A stretch of DNA of 58,079 bases from Planctomycetota bacterium. Lineage in GTDB: Bacteria; Planctomycetota; UBA1135; GCA-002686595. This document shows, one piece after another, positions 8,086 to 16,581 of this stretch (position 1 is its first letter; each line of letters opens with the position of its first letter). The translations under genes were made by a program, and so were the position numbers. Where the stretch lies: contig JAJDET010000143.1 in NCBI GenBank assembly GCA_029259655.1, positions 1 to 58,079 on the forward strand, written 5' to 3'. The notes under the pieces were generated by a model. That model was not told where the DNA came from. It made no database searches and saw only the letters and a list, made by a program, of their open reading frames with translations.

Positions 8086-9666
8086 ATGCAAGCCGCTCTC
8101 GCTCGACTCGGGTCCGTTCTCATCGGTTGCCTGTTCGTCGCTTCGCCCGTCTTCGCCTCTCACGAGGATTCGCGCATCGGGTACTCGGTCAAGCCGCCCA
8201 AGGGCTGGGACCAGGTGCCGACGAAGCCCAACGAGACGTACATCGTCGGCAAGTTCAAGGCGGGCAAGAAGCAGTTCGCCCGGAACGAGGAGCTGGGCTA
8301 CACGTACGAGTATCAGCAGGAGATGCTCGTCCTCCTGTTCCTCGACGATTCGCTCGCACCGGAGATCGAGGTCGAGGGCGACGAGGTTCACTGGGAGTTC
8401 AATCCCTACCCGGACTACGACTCGTTCCTGAAGGCGATCGCGTCCGGTTACTACGAGCTGGCCGACCCGGTTCGCGAGGACCACAACGGCCTCCCCGTCG
8501 TGAAGCGGGAGTTCTCCGCGCAGGATGGAACTGTCCGATTCGTCACATGGATCTTCACCCTCGACGTGGGCGAGGTCGCCGTGCACTTGACGTCCACCGA
8601 AGACGGCTTCGGCAAGGCGAAGAGGGACCTCTACCGGGCGCTGAAGTCTTTCAAAGCCATCGAGCGGACAGAGGACATCGATTCACTCTTCGCGGCGAAG
8701 TCGTTCGTCTCCATCTTCGCGATGGACGACCTGGACCCCGAAGAGCGGAAGATTCGTCGGCAGGAGTCCGAGCGTGATGCCTGGGCGCGCGCTCAAGAGG
8801 GGCTGCCGGATGGCTGGAGTACCTTGGTCCACAAGGAAGTGCCCATCATCACGCATGCCGACCAGAAGCACGCCAAGAAGATGGCCGACCAGGTCCGCGC
8901 GGTCCTGAGCTGGCTCGACAAGGCGTTCCCGGAGATCGGCGAGGGGGAGTACGTCCGGACTCCGATCCTCAGGATCTGCGAAGACGAGGACGAGTACCAA
9001 TCGTTCCAGAGGTCGGTGTCCTCGTCCGGCAGCATCGAGATCTCCACGTTCAAGAGCACCATGGGCTCGACGAGCATGACGTGGGAGAGCATCAACCGTG
9101 GTGCTCTCGCGAGGTGGTTCATCGACCGCGATCGCGACGTCTACTGGGCCCTGCCGCCGTGGCTCTCCCAGGGCCTGCGGGAGATGATCGGGGTCGCCCA
9201 GCCCAAGGGGTCGAAGCTGGACTTCCCCGTGAAGCAGTGGGAGCGCGATTTCATCCGATACGCGAAGTCGGGATCCATCACACCTTGCCGCGAGTTGATG
9301 TCGATGCCCTGGGACTCGTACTACACCCAGGGCGGGGACCAGGCCGCGCGGATGGGAGAGTCCTTTGCCCTGACCCGGTACTTCCTCGAGGGCCCGAAGA
9401 AGACTCGCAGCATCCTCTCGGACTACCTCGTCAACCTCCGGGATGTCGTGCACGAGTTCGAGGAAGCAGAGGAAGCACGGCGCGAGAAGGACGGCGACAA
9501 GGAGGCGGAGACGGAGGAAGAGGAAGAGGAGATGGAGGCCGCACGGCGCAAGCGCGCGGAGGAGAACCGGCAAAGGGTCCTCGACGAGACCCTCGAGCGG
9601 ACCTTCGGGTCCTGGACCGACCGGGATTGGGACTCGTTGGAGAAGGCCTACCTCAAGTCATTCTGA
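8086..9666 (+). CDS. Secreted pseudopeptidase, degenerate paralogue of the 6190 peptidase
   Basis: 526 residues from the ATG at 8086, which starts a signal peptide (LGSVLIGCLFVASPVFA). It shares the N-terminal YSVKPPKGW-type beta domain and overall order with the preceding peptidase. The catalytic helix reads MTWESINR where the paralogue has MSHEAFHQ: the two zinc His are Trp333 and Asn337, with only the Glu kept. The third-ligand region is PPWLSQG instead of HRWFDEG, replacing Glu by Gln. It cannot bind zinc in the usual way. A Glu/Lys/Arg-rich coiled-coil-like segment lies at ~455-495. Only 20 nt separate it from the next gene, so they are likely co-transcribed. Function unknown; probably structural or substrate binding. 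Confidence 0.78.
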   Translation: MQAALARLGSVLIGCLFVASPVFASHEDSRIGYSVKPPKGWDQVPTKPNETYIVGKFKAGKKQFARNEELGYTYEYQQEMLVLLFLDDSLAPEIEVEGDEVHWEFNPYPDYDSFLKAIASGYYELADPVREDHNGLPVVKREFSAQDGTVRFVTWIFTLDVGEVAVHLTSTEDGFGKAKRDLYRALKSFKAIERTEDIDSLFAAKSFVSIFAMDDLDPEERKIRRQESERDAWARAQEGLPDGWSTLVHKEVPIITHADQKHAKKMADQVRAVLSWLDKAFPEIGEGEYVRTPILRICEDEDEYQSFQRSVSSSGSIEISTFKSTMGSTSMTWESINRGALARWFIDRDRDVYWALPPWLSQGLREMIGVAQPKGSKLDFPVKQWERDFIRYAKSGSITPCRELMSMPWDSYYTQGGDQAARMGESFALTRYFLEGPKKTRSILSDYLVNLRDVVHEFEEAEEARREKDGDKEAETEEEEEEMEAARRKRAEENRQRVLDETLERTFGSWTDRDWDSLEKAYLKSF

Positions 9667-9674
9667 AGGAGATC

Positions 9675-9681
9675 GAGGAGG
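9675..9681 (+). promoter_or_regulatory. Strong Shine-Dalgarno site
   Basis: GAGGAGG, 5 nt before the ATG at 9687; it fixes that start and shows the organism uses canonical ribosome binding sites for at least some internal operon genes. Confidence 0.7.
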
Positions 9682-9686
9682 AACAG

Positions 9687-11228
9687 ATGGGGCTGATGAA
9701 ATGTCTCTTCGCCGTGTGTCTCGCCGCTCTCTGCTCCGGGACGTCTCTCGCCGACGTCCTGAGCCTCAAGGACGGTCGGATGTTCGATCAGGTCCGCCTC
9801 AGCCAGGAAGAGGACGGCGTGATCATCCACTTCGAGAACGGCGATGTGCGAGTTCCGAACGACAGGATTCACGAAGCCGTGATCCCGGAAGCGATCTACG
9901 TTCCGCAGAACGAGGAGGAGCGCAAGAAGATCGAGCAGGGCTTCGTTCGTTACGAAGGTGAGTGGATGGATCCCGGTCGCCGTGATCGTCAACTCAAGAA
10001 GAAGCTGGAGGAGCAGAGGGAAACGCTGGAGGCGATGAAGCGTGTGCGCGAGTGGCGAAACCGGCACATGGAGGAGACAAAGAACTTCGCCTTCGAGTCG
10101 ACGGTGCCGATCCACGTGTTCGAGAGCTACCGCGACCTGTGCGAGACGTACTTCACCGAGTTCTGCAAGATGTGGAAGATCAAGAAGCCGCGCGGCCTGG
10201 AAGCCCTGCCGCTGCGCTTCTACATCGACCGCGAGAAGTTCATGCAGATCACGGGGATGCCCCGTGGAGTGGGGGGGTTCTTCCAGTTCATTCCTACCGC
10301 ACTCGAGCTGCACATCTTTTACGACCGGCTCGATGCGCGCTTCACCGAGGAAGTGATGTACCACGAGGTGGGGCACTACCTGATGAAGCTGATCGACGTC
10401 GAGTTCAAGTACCCGCACTGGCCCGGCGAGGCTCTCAGCGAGTACTACGGCGCCAGCACGTGGGACCCCGTGAACAAAAAGCTGACCTGGGGCCTCATGA
10501 ACGAGTCCCGCCTGGCCCAGATCCGCAACGACATCTCCCACGATCAGCGGGTGAGCCTCAAGGGAATGATCCTCGGCTGCCAGGACCGCAATTTCACGGA
10601 TTACTCGTGGGGCTGGTCCTTCGTTCACATGCTCCTCGAGAGCTCCAAGTACAAGAAGAACTTCCAGAAGTTCTTCCTCGCGCTCGCGCGGGGCCGAGAC
10701 ATCGATCGCGTGCGCCAGCAGTACCCGAACTTCCAGCTCAAGACGGTGGAAGGCGGGGAGATGCTCGCTGCGTTCATGAAGTACATGAAACTCAAGAACG
10801 ACGACGACCTCGCCGAGCTCGAGAAGGAGTGGTACGACTACATCGACAACGAGCTCACGATCTCCACGAGCCGCGGCCTGGAGTCAGCGGCGCACCGCGC
10901 GTACGAGCAGGGCCGAGAGAAGAAGGCCCGGCGCATGTGGGAGGAAGCCATCGAAGGTGGAACGGAGACCGCGTTGACCTTCTTCCGCTACGCCAACCTG
11001 CTCGAGGAAGAGGATGAGCACGAGAAGGCGCGCGAGAACTGGCGCAAGGCGATCGAGATCGATTCCGTGACGCCGGAGTTCTACATCGCGCTCGGAGAGT
11101 CCTTGCTGTTCCGGAGCAAGAAGGAAGAGGACAAGAAGGAAGGCCGGCGCCTCGTCGGGCTGGCGCTCGAGCTGGAGCCCGACAACTATTACCTGAAGAA
11201 GAACGCTAAACGTCTCCTCGAGGACTGA
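9687..11228 (+). CDS. Secreted HExxH metallopeptidase with C-terminal TPR-like repeats
   Basis: 513 residues with a signal peptide (LMKCLFAVCLAALCSGTSLA). An N-terminal ~80-residue domain (LSLKDGRMFDQVRL) resembles the small beta domain often found on exported planctomycete proteins. A charged helix (~90-130) precedes the peptidase core: YHEVGHYL (HEVGH, residues 226-230) and WPGEALSEYYGA, whose Glu is the probable third zinc ligand. The last ~110 residues form helical TPR-like repeats (AYEQGREKKARRMWEEAI, then YANLLEEEDEHEKA). It differs in architecture from the 6190 peptidase but has the same gluzincin logic. Middle gene of a tight operon (20 nt after the pseudopeptidase, 23 nt before the S41-like gene). 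Confidence 0.82.
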   Translation: MGLMKCLFAVCLAALCSGTSLADVLSLKDGRMFDQVRLSQEEDGVIIHFENGDVRVPNDRIHEAVIPEAIYVPQNEEERKKIEQGFVRYEGEWMDPGRRDRQLKKKLEEQRETLEAMKRVREWRNRHMEETKNFAFESTVPIHVFESYRDLCETYFTEFCKMWKIKKPRGLEALPLRFYIDREKFMQITGMPRGVGGFFQFIPTALELHIFYDRLDARFTEEVMYHEVGHYLMKLIDVEFKYPHWPGEALSEYYGASTWDPVNKKLTWGLMNESRLAQIRNDISHDQRVSLKGMILGCQDRNFTDYSWGWSFVHMLLESSKYKKNFQKFFLALARGRDIDRVRQQYPNFQLKTVEGGEMLAAFMKYMKLKNDDDLAELEKEWYDYIDNELTISTSRGLESAAHRAYEQGREKKARRMWEEAIEGGTETALTFFRYANLLEEEDEHEKARENWRKAIEIDSVTPEFYIALGESLLFRSKKEEDKKEGRRLVGLALELEPDNYYLKKNAKRLLED

Positions 11229-11251
11229 GAGCAGTAAGGACGGAGGATGCC

Positions 11252-12862
11252 ATGCATGCGCGCGTGCTCACGGCACTGATACTCGCGAGCGCTCCTGCGT
11301 TCGCGGAAGACCTGACCGCCGTGTACCCGGTCGACCTGCCCGAGACCGAGGGCGATATCTACGCGACGGACTGGACCGCCGGCCCCGAGGACGTCTGGAG
11401 GCTCTCCGACTTCCAGTACGAGATCAAAGACAAGCTGAAGATCCGTCTTGGCAGGTGTCAGGCGGTCATCGGACACGACGGCACGAATGCCGTCTGGGCG
11501 TTCGTCGTCCCGGATCGGCCGCCGAAGATCTCCACGTCGTTCGGAGGGGACGGCGAGAAGATCGAGCACGTCTGGGTGCGCTTCCACCCGAAGCGCGTCG
11601 GCGAGATCTTCCCGACCAAGACCGTCCGAGGAAACGGTGATCCCGACCTGCTCTACTGGGCGTACCGCGTGTACGGGTTCAAGGCCGGGGACGAGTACGG
11701 GGCAGGGAACGTCACGGTCATCCCTCCCGAGGACGCTCTGGTCCTCGACATCGATACGCTCGCCAACACTCGCCGCGTCTATTCGATCGAGATGTCGAAG
11801 GGCAAGGCCAGGTACAAGTCGGGGTACCTGACGAACACCTGCCCCGATCTCGAAGAGACGAAGAAGCGCGACGCCGTGGCCATCGTCGAAGCGGCCTGGC
11901 AGCAAATGGATTCTTCCTACGCCCTCTTCGAGAACAGCCCCGAGGTGGACTGGAGCTCGGCGCTCGACGATGCCAAATCGGATTGCGCGAAGGCGAAGTC
12001 GACCTTCGAGACGGCGATCGCGATCCGGAAGATGCTCGACAAGCTCGAAGACGACGACCTGTGGGTCTTCGTGGGCGGAGAGCTGGTCACGAAGAACCAG
12101 TTCACGGTCGAGCAGAACGCGAGCTGGAGCGGCGTCAACTACATCCTGGGAGATACTCGGCCGACCGACCACGGCATCGTCTGGACGAGGACGCCCCAGA
12201 ACGTCGGCTACATCAACTTCCTCAACATCGGATCCGAGGAGTTGCTAGGCGAGCTCGACGAGCTCCTCGAGACGATCGGTGACACCTGGGCGATGATCGT
12301 GGACCTCCGGTACACGCGCATCGGTCAACGGGAGATCGCAGAGAAGATCGCAGGGCGCTTCATGGCCGAGGACCAGATCTACGGCTACATGCAGAAACGG
12401 AGCGGGGCTGCGCACGACGACTTCGCCGAAGCCGAGGCGCTGACCTGCGAGGCACGAGGTCCCTGGACCTACGAGGCTCCCCTGTACCTTGTCGTGGGGC
12501 CGGGAACTTTCCGAGAGGGAGAGCAGCTCGCGTTGATGCTCCGGCGGGCTGGGAAGGTCGTGACGGCGGGGAGCCCAACGCGCGGATTCAACTCGACCGG
12601 CGAACGGCTCGACATCGGGAACGATGTCGTGATCATCGCCGCACTCGGAAGGGATCTCGACTCCGAGGGTGCGGTCATCCAGGGCCGAGGTCTGCAGCCC
12701 GACATGCTGCTCGAGTTCGACCCCAGCGAGTTCACTGACGACAACGATCCTGTGCTCTACAAGATCCTCGAGGAGGTCCTGAAGACCCCGGCGCACGAGC
12801 GCCTGCGCGGGAATCGCAACAAGCCGAGCGGCGAAGGTGAGGGGGGAGCGACGACGGATTGA
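11252..12862 (+). CDS. S41-family (C-terminal processing protease) homologue lacking the catalytic Ser
   Basis: 536 residues with signal peptide MHARVLTALILASAPAFA. Residues ~20-200 are a beta-rich domain; ~300-520 match the S41 core: VDLR (~350), LYLVVGPGTF (~410-419), SPTRG (~440) and the closing GRGLQPDMLLEF. The motif that normally reads TFSAAE or TASAGE reads TFREGE, so the nucleophile Ser is Arg421. The DLRxNxGG strand is also eroded to DLRYTRIG. I read it as a catalytically dead protease fold, perhaps peptide binding. It continues the operon of secreted peptidase-like genes; its stop overlaps the next start as TTGA. Confidence 0.75.
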   Translation: MHARVLTALILASAPAFAEDLTAVYPVDLPETEGDIYATDWTAGPEDVWRLSDFQYEIKDKLKIRLGRCQAVIGHDGTNAVWAFVVPDRPPKISTSFGGDGEKIEHVWVRFHPKRVGEIFPTKTVRGNGDPDLLYWAYRVYGFKAGDEYGAGNVTVIPPEDALVLDIDTLANTRRVYSIEMSKGKARYKSGYLTNTCPDLEETKKRDAVAIVEAAWQQMDSSYALFENSPEVDWSSALDDAKSDCAKAKSTFETAIAIRKMLDKLEDDDLWVFVGGELVTKNQFTVEQNASWSGVNYILGDTRPTDHGIVWTRTPQNVGYINFLNIGSEELLGELDELLETIGDTWAMIVDLRYTRIGQREIAEKIAGRFMAEDQIYGYMQKRSGAAHDDFAEAEALTCEARGPWTYEAPLYLVVGPGTFREGEQLALMLRRAGKVVTAGSPTRGFNSTGERLDIGNDVVIIAALGRDLDSEGAVIQGRGLQPDMLLEFDPSEFTDDNDPVLYKILEEVLKTPAHERLRGNRNKPSGEGEGGATTD

Positions 12863-14079
12863 CGATCCGCCACGCCTATCTCCTCTCTCTCCTCGCTCTA
12901 TCGCCGTTGCCACATCCCGGCCCGCCCATCTGGAGCGAGCTGCAGATCCTCGACGAGGAAGTGCTCTTCACCTTCTCCGGTGAACCCGAGCCCCTGGCAG
13001 AGTGCCTGGGGATCGAGCTCGAGCTCGTCGGCCCCCTTGACGAGAGCGATCACTCCGCGGCCGTCGCTGCCTTCGAGGATCGCTTCCGGGCGGAACGCCC
13101 GCTCCGGATCGACGGCGAGCCCGTCGACCTCGTGCTGCGCGAGCTCGAGATCCCCGTGGACGACGTCGACGAAGAGGGCTGGCTGCAGGTCCACGCGCGT
13201 TTCGCGGTCGCCGTCGAGCATCGCCCCAGCTCGGTCTCCATCACCTGGAACCGCTACGACGGCGCGGTCTGGAGCAGGCAGACCTTCATCCCGATCACGA
13301 TCATCGACGGCCAGCGCGTCGAGGAGATCGTGTCCGTGCACCCCGACGAGCCGGAGTTCGTCTGGCACGCGAAGGAGCGCCGCGCGCGACCGATCGCGCC
13401 CGTCGTCGTCGACGTGGAGCCGGCAAGCTTCCGGCTTCCGCTCGTCTCGCTCGCCCTCGGGGTAGCCTCGATCGCCGCCTATGCGAGCCTCCGAAGGAGT
13501 CGGCGCGGTCTCTCCGCTCTCGTCGGGCTCGGGGGGCTGCTCGTCGCCGCCGCGCTGCGCGACGTGGGCACCTTCGAGCTCGCGTCGCCGCTCCGGCGTG
13601 CCGTCGCGATTCCGAGCTCCGACCAGGCGCTGGCCGTCTTCGAGACCCTGCACCGCAACGTCTACGACGCCTTCGACGCGGAGACGGAGGAGGGGATCTA
13701 CGAGGTGCTCGCCGTCAGCGTGGACGCCGCGATCCTCGACGAGCTCTACGGCGACGTCTACGAGAGCTTGATCCTGCGCGACGACGGCGGTGCGGTGTGC
13801 AGCATCGACTCCGTCGAGGTCCTGAGTCGCGCCGCGCGCTTCCCCGACGGTGCGGACGATGAGCGCCCGCGATTCCTCGTCGACTGGGGCTGGCGGGTCG
13901 ACGGAATCGTCGCCCACTGGGGGCACATCCACCGCCGCCGGAACGAGTACGAGGCCGAATACACCGTGCGTCACGACGGTCAGTCCTGGAAGATCGCCGC
14001 CGTGAACGTGATCGAGCACCGCCGCGTAGACCTGCCCCCCGAATCGCCTCCGATGCCGGTCGGGGACGACGAGCCGTGA
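12859..14079 (+). CDS. Membrane protein of unknown function, partner of an ABC transporter
   Basis: 406 residues, not recognised. The start is the TTG at 12859 overlapping the previous stop (TTGA); it gives a signal-like N-terminus (HAYLLSLLALSPLP). A beta-rich extracytoplasmic domain (~25-190) is followed by two hydrophobic helices (~193-210 and ~218-233) with a short Arg-rich cytoplasmic turn (LRRSRRG), then a ~170-residue C-terminal domain with alternating acidic helices and strands, placed outside by topology. The next gene overlaps by 4 nt (GTGA), so it is translationally coupled to the ATPase and permease and is probably an accessory subunit. No catalytic motif is apparent. Confidence 0.75.
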   Translation: MTIRHAYLLSLLALSPLPHPGPPIWSELQILDEEVLFTFSGEPEPLAECLGIELELVGPLDESDHSAAVAAFEDRFRAERPLRIDGEPVDLVLRELEIPVDDVDEEGWLQVHARFAVAVEHRPSSVSITWNRYDGAVWSRQTFIPITIIDGQRVEEIVSVHPDEPEFVWHAKERRARPIAPVVVDVEPASFRLPLVSLALGVASIAAYASLRRSRRGLSALVGLGGLLVAAALRDVGTFELASPLRRAVAIPSSDQALAVFETLHRNVYDAFDAETEEGIYEVLAVSVDAAILDELYGDVYESLILRDDGGAVCSIDSVEVLSRAARFPDGADDERPRFLVDWGWRVDGIVAHWGHIHRRRNEYEAEYTVRHDGQSWKIAAVNVIEHRRVDLPPESPPMPVGDDEP

Positions 14080-14768
14080 CCGACGCCGTCGTGTCCCTCG
14101 AGGACGTCCGCTTCCGCTATCCGGGCGGAGAGTTCGAGCTCGAGCTCGAGGAGCTCCGGATCTCCGCCGGCGAGGTCGTGGCCTGCATCGGCCCGAGCGG
14201 ATCGGGCAAGAGCACGCTGCTCCACCTGATGAGCGGGATCCTGCTCGCCGGAGACGGCCGCGTGCGCTTCGACGATGTGGAGTGGTCGTCGATCGGTGAG
14301 GCCGAGCGCCGGCGGCGGAGGATCTCCCGCATCGGATTGGTGTTCCAGGAATTCGAGCTGCTCGAGCACCTCTCCGTGCGCGAGAACGTGCTCTTGCCGT
14401 ACTTCGTGGATCCGGACCTCGTGCCCGGGAACGCGGAGCGCGAGCGCGTGGCGGAGCTCGCGCGGGCCGCGGGACTCGAGTCCCTGCTCGACCGGCGCCC
14501 ACGCGAGCTCTCGCAGGGCGAGCGTCAGCGCGTCGCGACCTGTCGGGCGCTGGTGACGCGCGCGCCCCTGATCCTCGGCGACGAGCCCACGGGAAACCTC
14601 GACCCGGAGACCTCGCGACGGGTCGTGGACCTGCTCCTGTCGGACGTCCGCGCGCGGGCGGCGACGCTGGTCGTGGTCACGCACGACCACTCGCTGCTCG
14701 ACGCCTTCGATCGGGTGATCGACCTGCCCCGGATCGTCCGCCACTCGAACCGCGGAGCGAGCACGTGA
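14076..14768 (+). CDS. ABC transporter ATP-binding protein, MacB/LolD type
   Basis: 230 residues from a GTG that overlaps the previous stop. All ATPase motifs are present: Walker A GPSGSGKST (39-47), Q-loop VFQEFELLEHL, signature LSQGERQR, Walker B LILGDEPTGNLD and the switch His in VVVTHDHS. The ELLEHLSVRENVLLP segment and length are typical of the MacB/LolD/FtsE branch, which works with FtsX-type permeases in mechanotransmission rather than classical transport. Coupled by GTGA to the permease below, it supplies ATP energy to it. Substrate unknown; upstream secreted peptidase-like genes hint at envelope protein or peptide handling. Confidence 0.93.
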   Translation: MTDAVVSLEDVRFRYPGGEFELELEELRISAGEVVACIGPSGSGKSTLLHLMSGILLAGDGRVRFDDVEWSSIGEAERRRRRISRIGLVFQEFELLEHLSVRENVLLPYFVDPDLVPGNAERERVAELARAAGLESLLDRRPRELSQGERQRVATCRALVTRAPLILGDEPTGNLDPETSRRVVDLLLSDVRARAATLVVVTHDHSLLDAFDRVIDLPRIVRHSNRGAST

Positions 14769-15931
14769 AGTTCACGCTGCTCCTGGCCTGGCGATACATC
14801 GCGCACCACCGCCTGAAGAGCGCTCTCCTGGTCGCCTGTGTCACGCTCGTCTTCCTCCTGCCGATCGCCGTCTCGAGGCTGGTCGACGCCTACGGCGCGA
14901 ACCTGATGGCGCGCGCGGAGGCGACCCCGCTCGTCGTGGGTGCGCCGGGCAGTCGCTACGACCTCGTGCTCAACGCGCTCTACTTCAGAGGGCGCGTGCC
15001 CGCGCCGACGTCGCGTGCCGAATCCGACGCGATCGCCGAGAGCGGACTGGCCCTCCCGATCCCGCTGCTCGCACGCCGCACGGCCGGCGGGTTCCCGCTG
15101 GTCGGGACCTCGCACGACTACTTCGCCTTCCGAGACCTCGACTTCGTCGCCGGAGGGTCGCCGGCGCTCCTGGGGGAAGCCGCCGTCGGTGCCCGCGCCG
15201 CAAACGAGCTCGGCGTGGGGGTCGGTGACACGGTCCTGACCGACGAGGGGAGCCTCTACGACCTGACGCTCGACTACCCCCTACGGCTGCGTGTCGTGGG
15301 AGTGCTGCGCGAGACCGGTACGCCGGACGATCTCGCCGTGCTCGTCGACGTCAAGACGGCCTGGATCGTCGAGGGCATCGGCCACGGTCACCTGGCGGCG
15401 GAAGCCGAGTCGTCCGACCGCATTCTCTCCCGCGGCACCGACGAGGTCGTGCTCGGCGCCGCCACCTTCGAGCACGCGGAGATCACCGAGGAGAACATCG
15501 ATGAGTTCCACTTTCACGGCGACGCCGCTGCGTATCCGCTGACCGCGATCATCGTCGTTCCTCACGACGCGAAGAGCGCCACGATCCTCAAGGGCCGCTA
15601 CCGCGTGTCCGAGACGGCCCAGCTCCTCGCGACCACGGAGGTGATCGACGAGATCCTCGGCTTCGTTCTGCGGCTCAAGCGTTTCTTCGACGCGAACGCC
15701 GTTCTCGTCGCGATGGCCACCGCGCTCTTCCTCGTCCTGCTCGTCATGCTGTCCGTGCGCGTCCGGCAGCGCGAGATCGAGACGCTCGAGAAGATCGGGT
15801 GCGCGCGCCTGACGGTCGCGAAGATCCTGGGAACGGAGCTCGTGCTGGTCGTGGGTACGGGGCTCGCCCTCTCCCTCGGGCTCGGGCTCCTCGCCGCGCG
15901 GCTCTTCGCCCGCAGCTACGGCTTCTTCTGA
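14765..15931 (+). CDS. FtsX/MacB-type ABC permease, apparently lacking the last membrane helix
   Basis: 388 residues from a GTG overlapping the ATPase stop. One N-terminal helix (KSALLVACVTLVFLLPIAV, ~18-36), a ~270-residue periplasmic domain, then two helices (~316-336 and ~356-378) with the typical FtsX loop RQREIETLEKIGCAR between them. Classical MacB-type permeases have four helices; here the gene stops right after the third. The following DNA codes on the other strand, so no frameshifted continuation is evident. The last 16 nt overlap the convergent methyltransferase gene. Works with the ATPase, and perhaps the 12859 membrane protein. Confidence 0.88.
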   Translation: MKFTLLLAWRYIAHHRLKSALLVACVTLVFLLPIAVSRLVDAYGANLMARAEATPLVVGAPGSRYDLVLNALYFRGRVPAPTSRAESDAIAESGLALPIPLLARRTAGGFPLVGTSHDYFAFRDLDFVAGGSPALLGEAAVGARAANELGVGVGDTVLTDEGSLYDLTLDYPLRLRVVGVLRETGTPDDLAVLVDVKTAWIVEGIGHGHLAAEAESSDRILSRGTDEVVLGAATFEHAEITEENIDEFHFHGDAAAYPLTAIIVVPHDAKSATILKGRYRVSETAQLLATTEVIDEILGFVLRLKRFFDANAVLVAMATALFLVLLVMLSVRVRQREIETLEKIGCARLTVAKILGTELVLVVGTGLALSLGLGLLAARLFARSYGFF

Positions 15932-16581
15932 GGCGCCGCGAGCTGCAGGGAGACGTGGCGGTCGGAGTCCACGACGAGCTCCGCATCCGCGAGGCCCGCC
16001 TCGTCGGCGACTGCCCGGAGCTCCTCCGGGGTCAGGGCGGCGTGCAGGCTCGCACGGAAGAGCTCGCGTTGCTCGGGACTCGCGCCCGAGGCGTGCATTC
16101 GAACGAGCTCCAGCGCCCGGTCGGGCGAGGCCGGGCGGAAGAGGTCGCGGACGAGGAGCACTCCGCCCGTGCGCAGGACGCGGCGCGCCTCTCGCAGGAA
16201 CGGAACGGGGTCGGGGATGTGGTGCAGGATCGTGTTGCTGAAGACCACGTCGAACGAGCCGTCCTCGAAGTCGAGGCCCTTGGCGTCCGCGACGCGGAGC
16301 TCGACGCGGTCGGCGTGGGGGGAGGCGGCGCGATGCCGCTCCGCGTGGGCGAGCATGTGCCGCGCCAGGTCGATCCCGACCACGGACCCGTCGCTCGCGC
16401 GCTCGCACACGAGGAGCGGGATATGTCCCGGCCCCGTCCCGATGTCGAGCATGCGCCCGCGCGCGCCGAGCTCGACCAGCCGGTCGACGAACGCGCGGTT
16501 CGCGTCCGCATTGTCCATCGCGTCGTAGGAGTCCGCCTCCTCCGGCGTGTCCATGACCTCCGGCTCGAGCGTGCGCTCCAT
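15916..16581 (-). CDS. Class I SAM-dependent methyltransferase
   Basis: 221 residues from the ATG at 16581, which overlaps the stop of the metH 3' part by 1 nt (TGATG). The SAM-binding motif I is MLDIGTGPGHIPLLV (~44-58), motif II VVGIDLA (~70-76), and FDVVFSNTILHHIPDP is the post-II strand typical of the type 11 (UbiE-like) fold. As last gene of the methionine-cycle operon it probably uses the SAM whose homocysteine product MetH recycles; substrate unknown. Converges with the FtsX permease, overlapping it by 16 nt. Confidence 0.88.
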   Translation of the reverse strand: MERTLEPEVMDTPEEADSYDAMDNADANRAFVDRLVELGARGRMLDIGTGPGHIPLLVCERASDGSVVGIDLARHMLAHAERHRAASPHADRVELRVADAKGLDFEDGSFDVVFSNTILHHIPDPVPFLREARRVLRTGGVLLVRDLFRPASPDRALELVRMHASGASPEQRELFRASLHAALTPEELRAVADEAGLADAELVVDSDRHVSLQLAAPQKKP

